Source: Corallochytrium limacisporum
Lineage: Eukaryota > Opisthokonta
NCBI GenBank assembly: GCA_002811645.1
Contig: PDIP01000005.1
Location: 467,923-496,332, forward strand
DNA: 28,410 nt
Reading direction: 5' to 3'
Within the stretch, counting starts at the first letter, position 1. Every line of letters starts with the position of its first letter. Position numbers and translations under genes: made by a program. Shown here in pieces: positions 19,038 through 27,818 of this stretch. The notes under the pieces were generated by a model, which was not told the DNA's origin, did no database searches, and worked only from the letters and a program-made list of their open reading frames with translations.

Positions 19038-19794
19038 AGATCTCCGTTCACCCAAAACCATCACCAAACAACCCCTTAGTTTTACATACATATACTTTCT
19101 TATATCGTTTGGTACAATGCAGCAACTTTGTCGAGTTTGTCTGTCTCCAACCTCCATGGAAATGCTCATATGGCGGACACCGTAACGTTTCCTGTCCCCA
19201 CTTGTAAACCTGAGTCCTTCTCCAATGCATCGTCATTCGAATCAGACAACAAGAGTTGAAAACAGAATCCCAGACTGCAAAAGTATTGATCTACTAAGCC
19301 TCGAGAACGAGCGACGGGGGGAGGCTGAAAGTAAAATATTGAACAATTGAGGATCTCCGCCCCCCGGCGCCGGGGGGGAAGAAGGGGATAGGGGGGAAGG
19401 GGGGGAAAGGAGACTGGTGACGCGAATTGTCCGAAGGAGACCCCTGAAGACGTTTACATTATTAGAGGCTTCCTCTCTGAAGATACCCCTCCCCCCACCC
19501 TGGGGGAGATTAACGAGTGGGTGGACATTGGCCCACTCGGGGATGCGCGGTTTGAATGCTCTACAAGAAAGGATAAAGTCGGCCTTATGCACGGAATAAC
19601 CATAAGATAAAGCAACCAATTTACGAAACTTGAACTGGTTCTGGTACAAAGCAGACACAATCACCCGACGGCTTCGTGATAACAAGTTTGGGGCGAATAG
19701 TTCTCAGCTCAAAGGTAATTGAAAGACTTGTAGAATCTGAAGACGAGGATCCACAAACCCAAGTACCTTGAACCCAAAAAGATACCGATCAACC
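19038..19794. other. Intergenic region with G-rich tract upstream of CesA-like 2
   Basis: 757 bp between same-strand genes, too long for co-transcription to be assumed. It holds the 3' end of protein B (no AATAAA seen nearby) and a strong G/GGGGGAA tract at 19372-19410 about 385 nt upstream of the next ATG, preceded by a GC palindrome-like block at 19360-19378. No gene seen. Confidence 0.45.
19372..19410 (+). promoter_or_regulatory. Long G-rich purine tract upstream of CesA-like 2
   Basis: Repeated blocks of four to seven Gs separated by GAA, GATA or AA. Four or more G runs within 40 nt make G-quadruplex formation plausible. It is the most extended example of the element seen upstream of most genes in the window. 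Confidence 0.4.
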
Positions 19795-21915
19795 ATGACT
19801 GAACAAGACTACACGACAAACGCAGCTGAAATAGAGACCGAGACCGAGGGGGCTGAAACGCATAAGGCTGTAGCGGGTGAAGTTGAAAGTGACGGTGATA
19901 ACTTGCCCTCAGGCACAGCCACTGAACACCCGGAAACTGTCCGGTCAACGACTCACTTCTCCACTACCAATTTTCCCGACACTGTGCAGGGCTCCGTCGA
20001 TGGTCGCATCTACAAATTCCTCAACGACGACAGTTACACGGCCCGCCATGATGCGCCGCTAATGCCGCCACCTCCAAAGGAATACGCTCCCCATACAAGC
20101 ACCACGAAGAGCCCAGTGCGTACCATGTTGGCGAAGGCAATTGCCATTGGGCACATTTTTGCTGGTGGCTTCTACTTTTGGTACCGAATCAGCTATACTC
20201 TGGGCACCTTTGTGCCTACCAGCCAAGAACAGGCCTTCCGGCGTGGAGAGGAACTGCCCACCAATGAGTATGCCTACCAGATCATCTTTCTGATGGCTGA
20301 AATGTACGCCTTTATTGTAGGTCTCTTTGTGTTTCTGGAGCATTGGAACCCCATCCAGCGCGATGCGACTGCTTTGTCAAAGTTGAAGGTACCTGTTCCC
20401 GAGAATGAGTTGCCCACTATTGCTGTATTCGTGCCAACCTACAAGGAACCTACCGCCATCGTGGAGTGCACGGTACGATCAGCTTTGAACATCAAGTACC
20501 CTAAAGAGTTGCTCACGGTGTATCTCTGCGATGATGGTCGTATGAAGGAAAATGCAGCAATGGTCGAAAAATTGAACTCTGTCGGTTATGACAATCTGCA
20601 TTATGTGATCCGAGATAATAACAGTCACGCCAAGGCTGGTAACTTGAACAATGCTTTGCGGTACACCAAATCAGATCTGGTTCTTATCTTTGATGCAGAC
20701 TTCCGCGCCCACACTGACTTCTTGGACAAGACCTTGCCATACTTCTACGAATACGACTACATCAACGACCGAATGATTTTCAACACTCGTGTCGGCTTTG
20801 TGCAGACCCCTCAGCTCTTCTTCAATGTAGATCAGCGCGAGGACCCTATGGACTGCAAGGCAACTCAATTCTTCGAGGTCATTTGTTCGTCTCGTGATGG
20901 TGGCAACGCCACTGCATGTGTTGGTACCAACTTCATTGTATCTCGCATGGCACTGTCCGACATTGGGGGTTTTCCAACCTTCTCTGTAACAGAAGATGCA
21001 GCTATGGGTATGCTCATGCAATCTAAAGGCTACAAAGGCATCTACACTGGCGAGTACCTAGCCGTTGGTATCACTCCCACCACTTTGTCTGATGTCTTTC
21101 GACAACGCTCTCGTTGGTGCAAGGGCACATTCCAGATGATTTTTGACCGTCATAATTCCCCATTCGTGGTCAAAGGCCTGAAGATGACTCAGCGCCTGAT
21201 CTACATCGGAACTGGTCTAACTTACTCAATGGCTTTTCTTAACGTCTTCTTCATGGCTAGTTTGGGAATCTTCATCTTTGGTCAGATATTGCCGTTCGTC
21301 ATGAACGATATGTTTGAATTTGCCCTTTACATCGTACCCTACCTGGCAACGCATTTTCTCTATGACCAGGTCATTGGAGGCTTCACCAAGTCCAGTGCCA
21401 CGTCCTCTCAGAACACGTACGTGTTCTCCCAGATGTTCATGTACTATATCATGAAGAGCTGTGTCACTGCCGCCACTGGCTTGAAATTGTCTTTCAAGGT
21501 GACTAACAAGAAGGCAGATAATTCTTACTGGTCTGTGGTCAAAAATAACAGTCGCCGTGTCTGGTTCAATGTGTTGGTTCTCCTGTACTGCTGGACCGTT
21601 ATCATCTATGGCTTCATAAGCCCCATCAACACGTACACCAAAACTGGTGAGCGTGATGAGGGTGGCGGTCTGCTCATGTATGTGTCCATCGCCATGGCTT
21701 TCTACTACATGTTTCCACACATCGTTGCTTTAGTTGTATGTTTCAAACCCATCAACTATCAAAAACCGTCCATCTACTGGACTTCCTTCCTGGCCAATTT
21801 GCAAAAGTTCTTCCTCATGCTGGTGTTTGTCCTGATCATGTTCCAGGGGGCAGTTGTCTTCGCCGAGAACGAGGCCACCATTGATGCCCCTCAGAAGGCC
21901 TTCAATGCGGTCTGA
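19795..21915 (+). CDS. Cellulose-synthase-like processive GT2, CesA-like 2
   Basis: 706 residues from the ATG at 19795 (A at -3); the in-frame TTG at 19768 is not used. An acidic, Thr-rich cytosolic tail of about 100 residues precedes two TM segments, then the GT-A domain with CDDG (D246, D247), DAD (D300, D302), TED (D401) and QRSRW (Q437, R440, W441), the full processive GT2 set. The C-terminal membrane half contains FKVTNK at 567-572, the gating-loop motif of cellulose synthases. It is clearly a paralogue of CesA-like 1, with the same order and spacing (36 residues from TED to QxxRW), but different tails and loops, so the pair is not a recent duplication. It may form a heteromeric synthase with the other copy or serve another stage. 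An AATAAA follows 27 nt after the stop. Confidence 0.93.
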   Translation: MTEQDYTTNAAEIETETEGAETHKAVAGEVESDGDNLPSGTATEHPETVRSTTHFSTTNFPDTVQGSVDGRIYKFLNDDSYTARHDAPLMPPPPKEYAPHTSTTKSPVRTMLAKAIAIGHIFAGGFYFWYRISYTLGTFVPTSQEQAFRRGEELPTNEYAYQIIFLMAEMYAFIVGLFVFLEHWNPIQRDATALSKLKVPVPENELPTIAVFVPTYKEPTAIVECTVRSALNIKYPKELLTVYLCDDGRMKENAAMVEKLNSVGYDNLHYVIRDNNSHAKAGNLNNALRYTKSDLVLIFDADFRAHTDFLDKTLPYFYEYDYINDRMIFNTRVGFVQTPQLFFNVDQREDPMDCKATQFFEVICSSRDGGNATACVGTNFIVSRMALSDIGGFPTFSVTEDAAMGMLMQSKGYKGIYTGEYLAVGITPTTLSDVFRQRSRWCKGTFQMIFDRHNSPFVVKGLKMTQRLIYIGTGLTYSMAFLNVFFMASLGIFIFGQILPFVMNDMFEFALYIVPYLATHFLYDQVIGGFTKSSATSSQNTYVFSQMFMYYIMKSCVTAATGLKLSFKVTNKKADNSYWSVVKNNSRRVWFNVLVLLYCWTVIIYGFISPINTYTKTGERDEGGGLLMYVSIAMAFYYMFPHIVALVVCFKPINYQKPSIYWTSFLANLQKFFLMLVFVLIMFQGAVVFAENEATIDAPQKAFNAV

Positions 21916-21941
21916 ATTGAAATTTGGACATATACAACGGC

Positions 21942-21947
21942 AATAAA
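21942..21947 (+). terminator. Possible polyadenylation signal of CesA-like 2
   Basis: A canonical AATAAA 27 nt after the stop codon; a second copy lies at 22005-22010. Other genes here lack one, so its use in this organism is uncertain. Confidence 0.35.
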
Positions 21948-22701
21948 TCGGAACAAGACGGCAGCATGGCACAGACCTATTGCGTAGACATCTTCCATAC
22001 GCAAAATAAAAACTCAGCACCATGTTCATCACCACCCCATTGTCCTTGTAGCCGGTTTGTCCCAACAAGTGCTTGCATGGACTCTGAGCAATATGAGGAG
22101 AAACTATCACGCCAGCCAGATAAAAACAATTGCTGCGCGCTTGCTCGATATACAACCCCTGCTCCCTTCGGAGTCAGGATTCGGGGTCATCACGCCGAAA
22201 CACAGGCCAGTCTCAACGCCAAGAGCGTGGTACACGCTTGAATATGGACTTCGATGGACGATTGAGAAAACATTGATGTTGAAATAAATCACGATCACTT
22301 TATGCAGCTTAAAATGATTTCCTGTGCTCCCTCCTTATGATCAATATATCTTGTTTCTCGCCGGACAATTTGGGTTCTTTCGCCTGGACTTGTGTGCGCT
22401 CCGAGGAGGGGAGAAAGCTGGGAAGGGCACTCTTCCCAATCTGACTTTGTCCAGGGCCCGGACGAAGCGAACGCAGAGGCAGAGACCGCAGGACCGAGGG
22501 GCTTCGCGGGTCCCCGCTCTGGAGAGGGGGAAAAGCAAAGTGGCAAGAACAAGAGGAGAATGGCATTTATAACCTGCAAGCGAGGCTTCACTGTCTCCAT
22601 CACCATCAACCATTAACCAGCAAAACTTCGCTTTAACACTGGTACATGTATGATCATAGAGTTCATTGACATGGAGTGGGAGGTGCTAAGTCATACAATC
22701 G

Positions 22702-22708
22702 TATTTAA
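22702..22708 (+). promoter_or_regulatory. TATA-like box upstream of the GH9 gene
   Basis: TATTTAA 98 nt before the start codon, similar in distance to the TATA box of the PI-PLC-like gene. A single AT-rich heptamer is weak evidence. Confidence 0.3.
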
Positions 22709-22805
22709 GGCAAAGGAGGCATAACAAGTATGGGGACGTAAATCGTCAGAAATCCACACGGTTCTCTGACCAACACTTGGAATATCAGAGATACTGACTG
22801 GAAAA

Positions 22806-25800
22806 ATGGCCCCTCCTCAAGATCAGAATAGCAATGGAGGTGCTATGGACGCCGCCATGGATTCAGTGGCCGACATTGTTCCCAAGGTGGAGGAAGAGAC
22901 CTACAATACCAAAACGCCCAAGAGGGGACGTCGAGTTCTCGGATGGGTGAAGATCTTGTTGGCCATATCTTCATTCCTGTTCATCGTCGTCATGCTGATA
23001 ATTAATTTATTCACTTGGATTGATCTGAGCAAGCGCTTATCCGCGGTATCCGTTGAATGTGCTGACATTTCAGTTCAAGGTTTCCAGCTTGTCAACCCGA
23101 ACAGCAATCACTTAACTCTCCGTGCTCAGTTGCAGGTGGGTAATCCTGGCACACAGTCTCTGCTGCTACAGGAAACTGAGGTTGAAGTCTACGATGAAAT
23201 TACGGGACATTTGGTTGGAACGTACAAATTTCCTGCTTTCGCACTGGGTGCTACGTCAACTTCCGTAGTGAGCACGGAGGCCGACTTGCGCGTTTTGGAG
23301 CCCGATCTAATGGCTTCACAGCTGAGCAAGCTGTACCAAGGCACTGATCTGCATTGGCGCTTCCGTGCTGTCAACGTTCCCACCATTGTAAATTCGGCTA
23401 TGACCCTGGGTGCTACCACTTTCTCCGGCATTGACAAAGTTGTTGTTCTCCAAGGTGGCAATGAGTCAGTGTTCTACGCCCGCAATCTGGAATTCACTGC
23501 CGGTACTGCCCACTACGTTAACATCTCGTCAACTGTGCTCATCGACGAAACCATGCCATACGCAACACTGATCGACAAGGTTGAGACAACATTCGATCTC
23601 GAAGTTGAGGGTCGTAACGGTCCGGGCTCTCGAATCAAGATCGGCAGCATTACTTTTCCCGAGATTGCTTTCGGTGTTCCGCGCTCCTTCTTCGAGAATG
23701 TCACTATTCAGTTAATGCATATTAGCCCCGTGAATGCAGTTTCTGGTTCAAGGCAGCGCGTGTCTAATGTTCCCGACTACAATGAATACGTTGCTGATCT
23801 TTTAGGTGACCTGCTTGCTGCTCGTGAGGTCACTGTACACATGGTTGGTCCCGTGGCCGGGTTTCGTGCTTCATATTTCGTGGGTGTTGTGAACAGTGTT
23901 CTCAAACTGAAGCTTGGTAGTATTGACGTCAAAGAAATTCTGTCTGGAGGTCAGACAGTGCAAGATCGTCAGCGGGGCGGTGTTGGTACAAACAAGCCCC
24001 TTACCAACAGCAACGGTTTGACTATCGAAGACACAACTAATCTGCAGAGTAGTGACGCTGGTGCTGCCCTACCCGTCCTCATTAAGTCCACTACCCTGGA
24101 ATCGGAGCGCTCACTTCTTGATATGGGTGCCAAGCCTGTGAATATCTACAGTGACGAAGATTCCGCAGGCACTGCTGACGAGAACGCCATTCTTGTAACC
24201 CTCAACGACCCCGTCTGGACAAAGATGACTCTGGCTTTTCGCAATGTGCTCAATAAGCACATCAACTATCAATTTACCCGTATTCGCGTGCATTCTGTTT
24301 ATCCCACAGGATTCAACTATGACCGAGCGGATGAACTGGCAGCAACGTCACAGGACAATAATGTTCCCCTGCTGGGTGTCTCTCTGGACGAATGTGAAGC
24401 CCAATCTGACTTTGGTTCTATGGTTATGGCCAAAGGATCTACAGCGACTTTGGAGCCAAATGCGTTCGGCTCGGTGGACTTTGCTCTCACTCCTCAGGAG
24501 ACTGACAAATGCATTCGGCACCGAATCGATGCGGCTTGTTGTGCTCTAACATACGGTGGTCATGACATCCAGTCCATCCCGCTAGATGTCACCATGAGCT
24601 TTACCATGCGCTATGAAGCCTTTGCTGTGCCGCTCTCTCTCCGCGTTACCAACTTGCCCATGTACTGTGCTTCCAACACTGTCTGGTTTAACAATATTTG
24701 CCAAAAGCGAGTTAGGGATACATGCTTCACTGCTCACCACGGTCAGAAATGTGATGCCCAGACCAAAATTCAGCTGGGTCCCTACGGCATCATTTCCGGC
24801 GGCAAGTCCCCAGACAATGACTTTAATGGCATTGATCGAACTGACAACGAAAATGCAGATGCAACAGTAAACTACAATGATTTGGTGTTCAATGGAGGAG
24901 TATGTGATGGCCAGGGAAATGATCAGTACGGTTTTGGATACTTGTACCCTTCCGATGACTGTATCGATTGGGCCAACTCTGGCAATGCCACCAACCTTGC
25001 AGGCGACGGATGCTACCAGAATCTGGATACACTGGAAGTATGTGGTAGGTGCTGGATCCCCGAGAGCCACTTTGGTGTCATCCCAGAGAATGCCACCGTT
25101 TGTCCACAGAACGTGTATCGTCACTACAATATTGACCCCTCTGCCGAGGCTGATCTTACACCCGGTACCAAGCTTGATCAGCGCAGTGCCGGGTTAATCG
25201 ATGCCGACTCCTTTGTTAACCAAGGCATTGACCAGCAGTGCACTCGAGCTGGTTTCCCCGGTCTGTTGCAAATGGGATTCTACGCCTGGCAGACGCAGTA
25301 CAGTGGTGAACTTCCTCAGGACTATATGGTGCCTTGGCGTCAGATCACAGGCATGCAAGACCTCTATTCAGGTCCCGGGCATGCGTACAATCTGTCTGGC
25401 GGTCTTTTTGATGCCGGTGATGGTCTCAAGGTTACTGGCCCGATGGCTTACGCCGTGACTATGCTGGCTTGGTCTGGTATTGAGAATCGTAATGCCTATG
25501 CGAGCACTGGCCAGATGGATATGCTTCTTCAAGGGGTAGATCACACCATCACGTATCTCATGGAATGCTCTAAACGCATCGAAGCGGCTGCGGAAAAGCA
25601 AGAGGGCAAGAACCTAGTGGTAATGGTTGGAGATCCCGACTTTTATCATGATGTCTGGGAGCGCAATGAGGATATCATGAAGCACCTTCTTAACAGTGAT
25701 GATGAGGATGATGTTTTGTTGGCCAATCCACTCAAACCGGCTGCCGATGTTGCTGCTGATGTGGCCGCCGCTCTCACTGCTGCTGCCATGTTGTATCGCC

Positions 25801-26735
25801 AAGAAAGCTACAAGACTGACTTGACTGAACAAATGGACAACCGTGCACTGCTCCTTCTAGATTTTGCCCATACATTCCCCGGAGTGGCAGCCGACTCCTT
25901 CCCCTCTGTTGCCGCCACGTACAACAATGTTGACTACAAGGATGAGATTGCTTGGGCCTTGTCTTGGTTCCGGTATGCTGATCTTGGAGGCACGCACCAG
26001 GAGCGGATAAATTCCCTGGACTCGTTCTACATGGGGTCACTCTTAAATAGTGAAAACCGTCCCTACCACAATCTGAGCTGGGAAAACAAATGGCTCGGTG
26101 TCCTCGCCATCCAGGCTCGGGCACGCGCCGAAGATTCTTATATTCAATCTGCTGTGACCCAATTAACGCGATGGATCTACTTACACCCGGATAGTGAAAC
26201 TGAGCAGTCACTGGTCAATCTCATCAGAGCAGTTCCCAGCCGAGAGACTGACGTTGAAAACATTCCCTACACTCCTGGAGGTCTGGCCTATCCTGTAAAC
26301 TTCTCTCCTCTATCTAATGTCGCCGCCGCAAGTTTCATTGCCAATGTCATTGCGACCCAGATAGAACAAGAAAATGGCGGAGCTGGGATTGCCCCTGGTC
26401 TACGTTTTTGGGCCCGCAATCAGTTTGATTACATCATAGGGCAGAATCCGGAAGGTATTTCCCTAATTGTTGGTTATACTGAGAAATATCCGCTCCGCCT
26501 GCACCACCGTGGATCTTCTTGTCCTTCTGATGGCACGGAGTGTGACGACAGCTACCTAAAAAGCCCTACAGCTGACCTTAACCCGATATACGGCATGATG
26601 ACTGGAGGCGTCAAAGAAGATGACGCCTACAGCACTCTTTCCCGAGAGGACTACCAGCTTACCGAGCCCACCACTCACGGACAGGGTGCATGGATTGCAC
26701 TCTTATCATCCACCATCGAAACCTGTACCGCCTGA
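22806..26735 (+). CDS. Membrane-anchored GH9 endoglucanase with large ectodomain (protein C, KORRIGAN-like)
   Basis: 1309 residues. A 46-residue basic-ended cytosolic tail and a TM segment (about 47-70) make it a type II membrane protein. A 500-residue strand-rich ectodomain recalling LEA2/DUF3712 repeats follows, then the shared signature C569-x8-C578-C579-x41-C621-x10-C632, C640 and C649, a Cys- and Asp-rich linker (about 650-800), and a GH9 domain (about 805-1309). GH9 marks: VPWR, SGGLFDAGD with the catalytic Asp pair in DAGD (869-872), the LSWENKWLGV block, HHRGSS (1233-1238) and REDYQLTEPT with catalytic acid Glu1287. It should hydrolyse beta-1,4-glucan outside the cell or in the Golgi lumen. 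Plant KORRIGAN, also a type II GH9, is needed for cellulose synthesis; a similar trimming role beside the two synthases is inferred. The ATG (aaaaATGG) is well placed. Complete and intronless. Confidence 0.93.
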   Translation: MAPPQDQNSNGGAMDAAMDSVADIVPKVEEETYNTKTPKRGRRVLGWVKILLAISSFLFIVVMLIINLFTWIDLSKRLSAVSVECADISVQGFQLVNPNSNHLTLRAQLQVGNPGTQSLLLQETEVEVYDEITGHLVGTYKFPAFALGATSTSVVSTEADLRVLEPDLMASQLSKLYQGTDLHWRFRAVNVPTIVNSAMTLGATTFSGIDKVVVLQGGNESVFYARNLEFTAGTAHYVNISSTVLIDETMPYATLIDKVETTFDLEVEGRNGPGSRIKIGSITFPEIAFGVPRSFFENVTIQLMHISPVNAVSGSRQRVSNVPDYNEYVADLLGDLLAAREVTVHMVGPVAGFRASYFVGVVNSVLKLKLGSIDVKEILSGGQTVQDRQRGGVGTNKPLTNSNGLTIEDTTNLQSSDAGAALPVLIKSTTLESERSLLDMGAKPVNIYSDEDSAGTADENAILVTLNDPVWTKMTLAFRNVLNKHINYQFTRIRVHSVYPTGFNYDRADELAATSQDNNVPLLGVSLDECEAQSDFGSMVMAKGSTATLEPNAFGSVDFALTPQETDKCIRHRIDAACCALTYGGHDIQSIPLDVTMSFTMRYEAFAVPLSLRVTNLPMYCASNTVWFNNICQKRVRDTCFTAHHGQKCDAQTKIQLGPYGIISGGKSPDNDFNGIDRTDNENADATVNYNDLVFNGGVCDGQGNDQYGFGYLYPSDDCIDWANSGNATNLAGDGCYQNLDTLEVCGRCWIPESHFGVIPENATVCPQNVYRHYNIDPSAEADLTPGTKLDQRSAGLIDADSFVNQGIDQQCTRAGFPGLLQMGFYAWQTQYSGELPQDYMVPWRQITGMQDLYSGPGHAYNLSGGLFDAGDGLKVTGPMAYAVTMLAWSGIENRNAYASTGQMDMLLQGVDHTITYLMECSKRIEAAAEKQEGKNLVVMVGDPDFYHDVWERNEDIMKHLLNSDDEDDVLLANPLKPAADVAADVAAALTAAAMLYRQESYKTDLTEQMDNRALLLLDFAHTFPGVAADSFPSVAATYNNVDYKDEIAWALSWFRYADLGGTHQERINSLDSFYMGSLLNSENRPYHNLSWENKWLGVLAIQARARAEDSYIQSAVTQLTRWIYLHPDSETEQSLVNLIRAVPSRETDVENIPYTPGGLAYPVNFSPLSNVAAASFIANVIATQIEQENGGAGIAPGLRFWARNQFDYIIGQNPEGISLIVGYTEKYPLRLHHRGSSCPSDGTECDDSYLKSPTADLNPIYGMMTGGVKEDDAYSTLSREDYQLTEPTTHGQGAWIALLSSTIETCTA

Positions 26736-27083
26736 AAACAGCTCACCATATTCCGTTACACTGCTGCGCGATCACATAAACTTTCTAGCAGTGTAACACA
26801 TTCGTATGATTTGTTGACTTTTGGATCTGCGCGTGTGTGATCATGTGTGTGTTTCTCTACTATTGCTCTACTTCTCACTATATAGACAGCGGTTGTTGAA
26901 GAATCCCACCGTGAAGGCCTTGCCCGAATCGGCACTAGGAATCGCGAGGTAGAGTTTCAGATCACATGGAAATCAGATACATTAATGTATTGATAGTACG
27001 TAAAGAAGTTATAGGAATGAAATTCAAACTGCGTTATGTGCGTAAGTCTTCTTCCTGATCTAGCAGACAATACAAAATGACGG
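26736..27083. other. Convergent intergenic region (GH9 / GPI-anchored protein)
   Basis: 348 bp between two convergent stop codons. Apart from the hairpin at 26755-26797 it holds TG-rich and AT-rich stretches and no gene. Confidence 0.45.
26755..26797 (+). terminator. Perfect 11-bp hairpin in the 3' flank of the GH9 gene
   Basis: GTTACACTGCT at 26755-26765 and its exact reverse complement at 26787-26797, with a 21-nt loop, start 20 nt after the stop codon. In the mRNA it would form a stable stem in the 3' UTR. It may affect 3'-end formation or stability; function is not known. Confidence 0.4.
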
Positions 27084-27818
27084 CTATGCAAGCGACATGA
27101 CAACAACTATAGCAAGACCAACAGTGGCGATATGGGCAATCTGGTCCCTAGAGCCTGCAGAGTTTGAAGGCAGAGTGAAGTCTGGTTTAAACTGAGGTTT
27201 AAATTGTTCGATTTCGCTCATCTTGATCATAACATAGTATTCGTTATCCTGAACGAACTTCAAATCGATTGGATTGTTCCACAGATATCCCTTGCCATCG
27301 GCGTCGAACACCCAAAGCTCTCGGCCAAAGTCGGGACTAATATCCAAACATCCTTCTTTGTATCGGTTTGGAGGAATGCTTTCTGTGACTGGGATCAGGT
27401 CACGCCACAGATTCTTGGTGAGAGGAGTTACGATGAAGGGACTGTCATTGAAGATGCCCACTTTCATTGTGATGTCGCTTCTGCCGACGCACTCATCAAT
27501 GACATCTGTGTCAGACAGACGGCCAAGCTCGTTGATGTCGACGGGTTGAAAGACCGCAGTCCAGTCATCACTGTCATTGGGGTTGTACAGAAGGTTGATG
27601 TCGTACAGGCCATCTCCTCCGTCGTTGGGAACGGGGTCTTCCTGTTTTCCTTCATCAAGAAGGTCAGTGAGCAAAGCGGACAATGTCTTATCAGGAAGGG
27701 CTTCAATTTGTTCCCGAGTTTGTTCTTCAGCTGTAGGGGCATTGTTGACATCTTGGGCCCTACCGATGCCGGCTAGAACAGCTGAAACAACCAAAGCATG
27801 CCAGAGACCATAAACCAT
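27084..27818 (-). CDS. Secreted, probably GPI-anchored protein of unknown function
   Basis: 244 residues from the ATG at 27818 (A at -3), chosen because it begins directly with a signal peptide (MVYGLWHALVVSAVLAGIGRAQ). Upstream in-frame ATGs at 27902 and 27860 would bury that signal behind a polar leader. The C-terminus has a small-residue region (SNSAGS), a short polar spacer and a hydrophobic tail ending at the stop (IATVGLAIVVVMSLA), the usual layout of a GPI-attachment signal. The middle is acidic, with only two cysteines in the mature part, possibly one disulfide, and strand-like stretches. I recognise no domain. A surface protein is the safest reading. It lies beside the cellulose cluster and near the possible chromosome end, so a wall role or a subtelomeric surface family are both possible. 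Confidence 0.75.
   Translation of the reverse strand: MVYGLWHALVVSAVLAGIGRAQDVNNAPTAEEQTREQIEALPDKTLSALLTDLLDEGKQEDPVPNDGGDGLYDINLLYNPNDSDDWTAVFQPVDINELGRLSDTDVIDECVGRSDITMKVGIFNDSPFIVTPLTKNLWRDLIPVTESIPPNRYKEGCLDISPDFGRELWVFDADGKGYLWNNPIDLKFVQDNEYYVMIKMSEIEQFKPQFKPDFTLPSNSAGSRDQIAHIATVGLAIVVVMSLA

Larger units (their letters stand above)
21916..22805. other. Intergenic region upstream of the GH9 gene
   Basis: 890 bp without a convincing gene. It contains the CesA-like 2 3' end, a G-rich tract at 22404-22426 and another near 22518-22533, and a TATTTAA at 22702-22708 about 98 nt before the GH9 ATG that could serve as a TATA box. ORFs inside overlap in several frames and look random. Confidence 0.45.
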
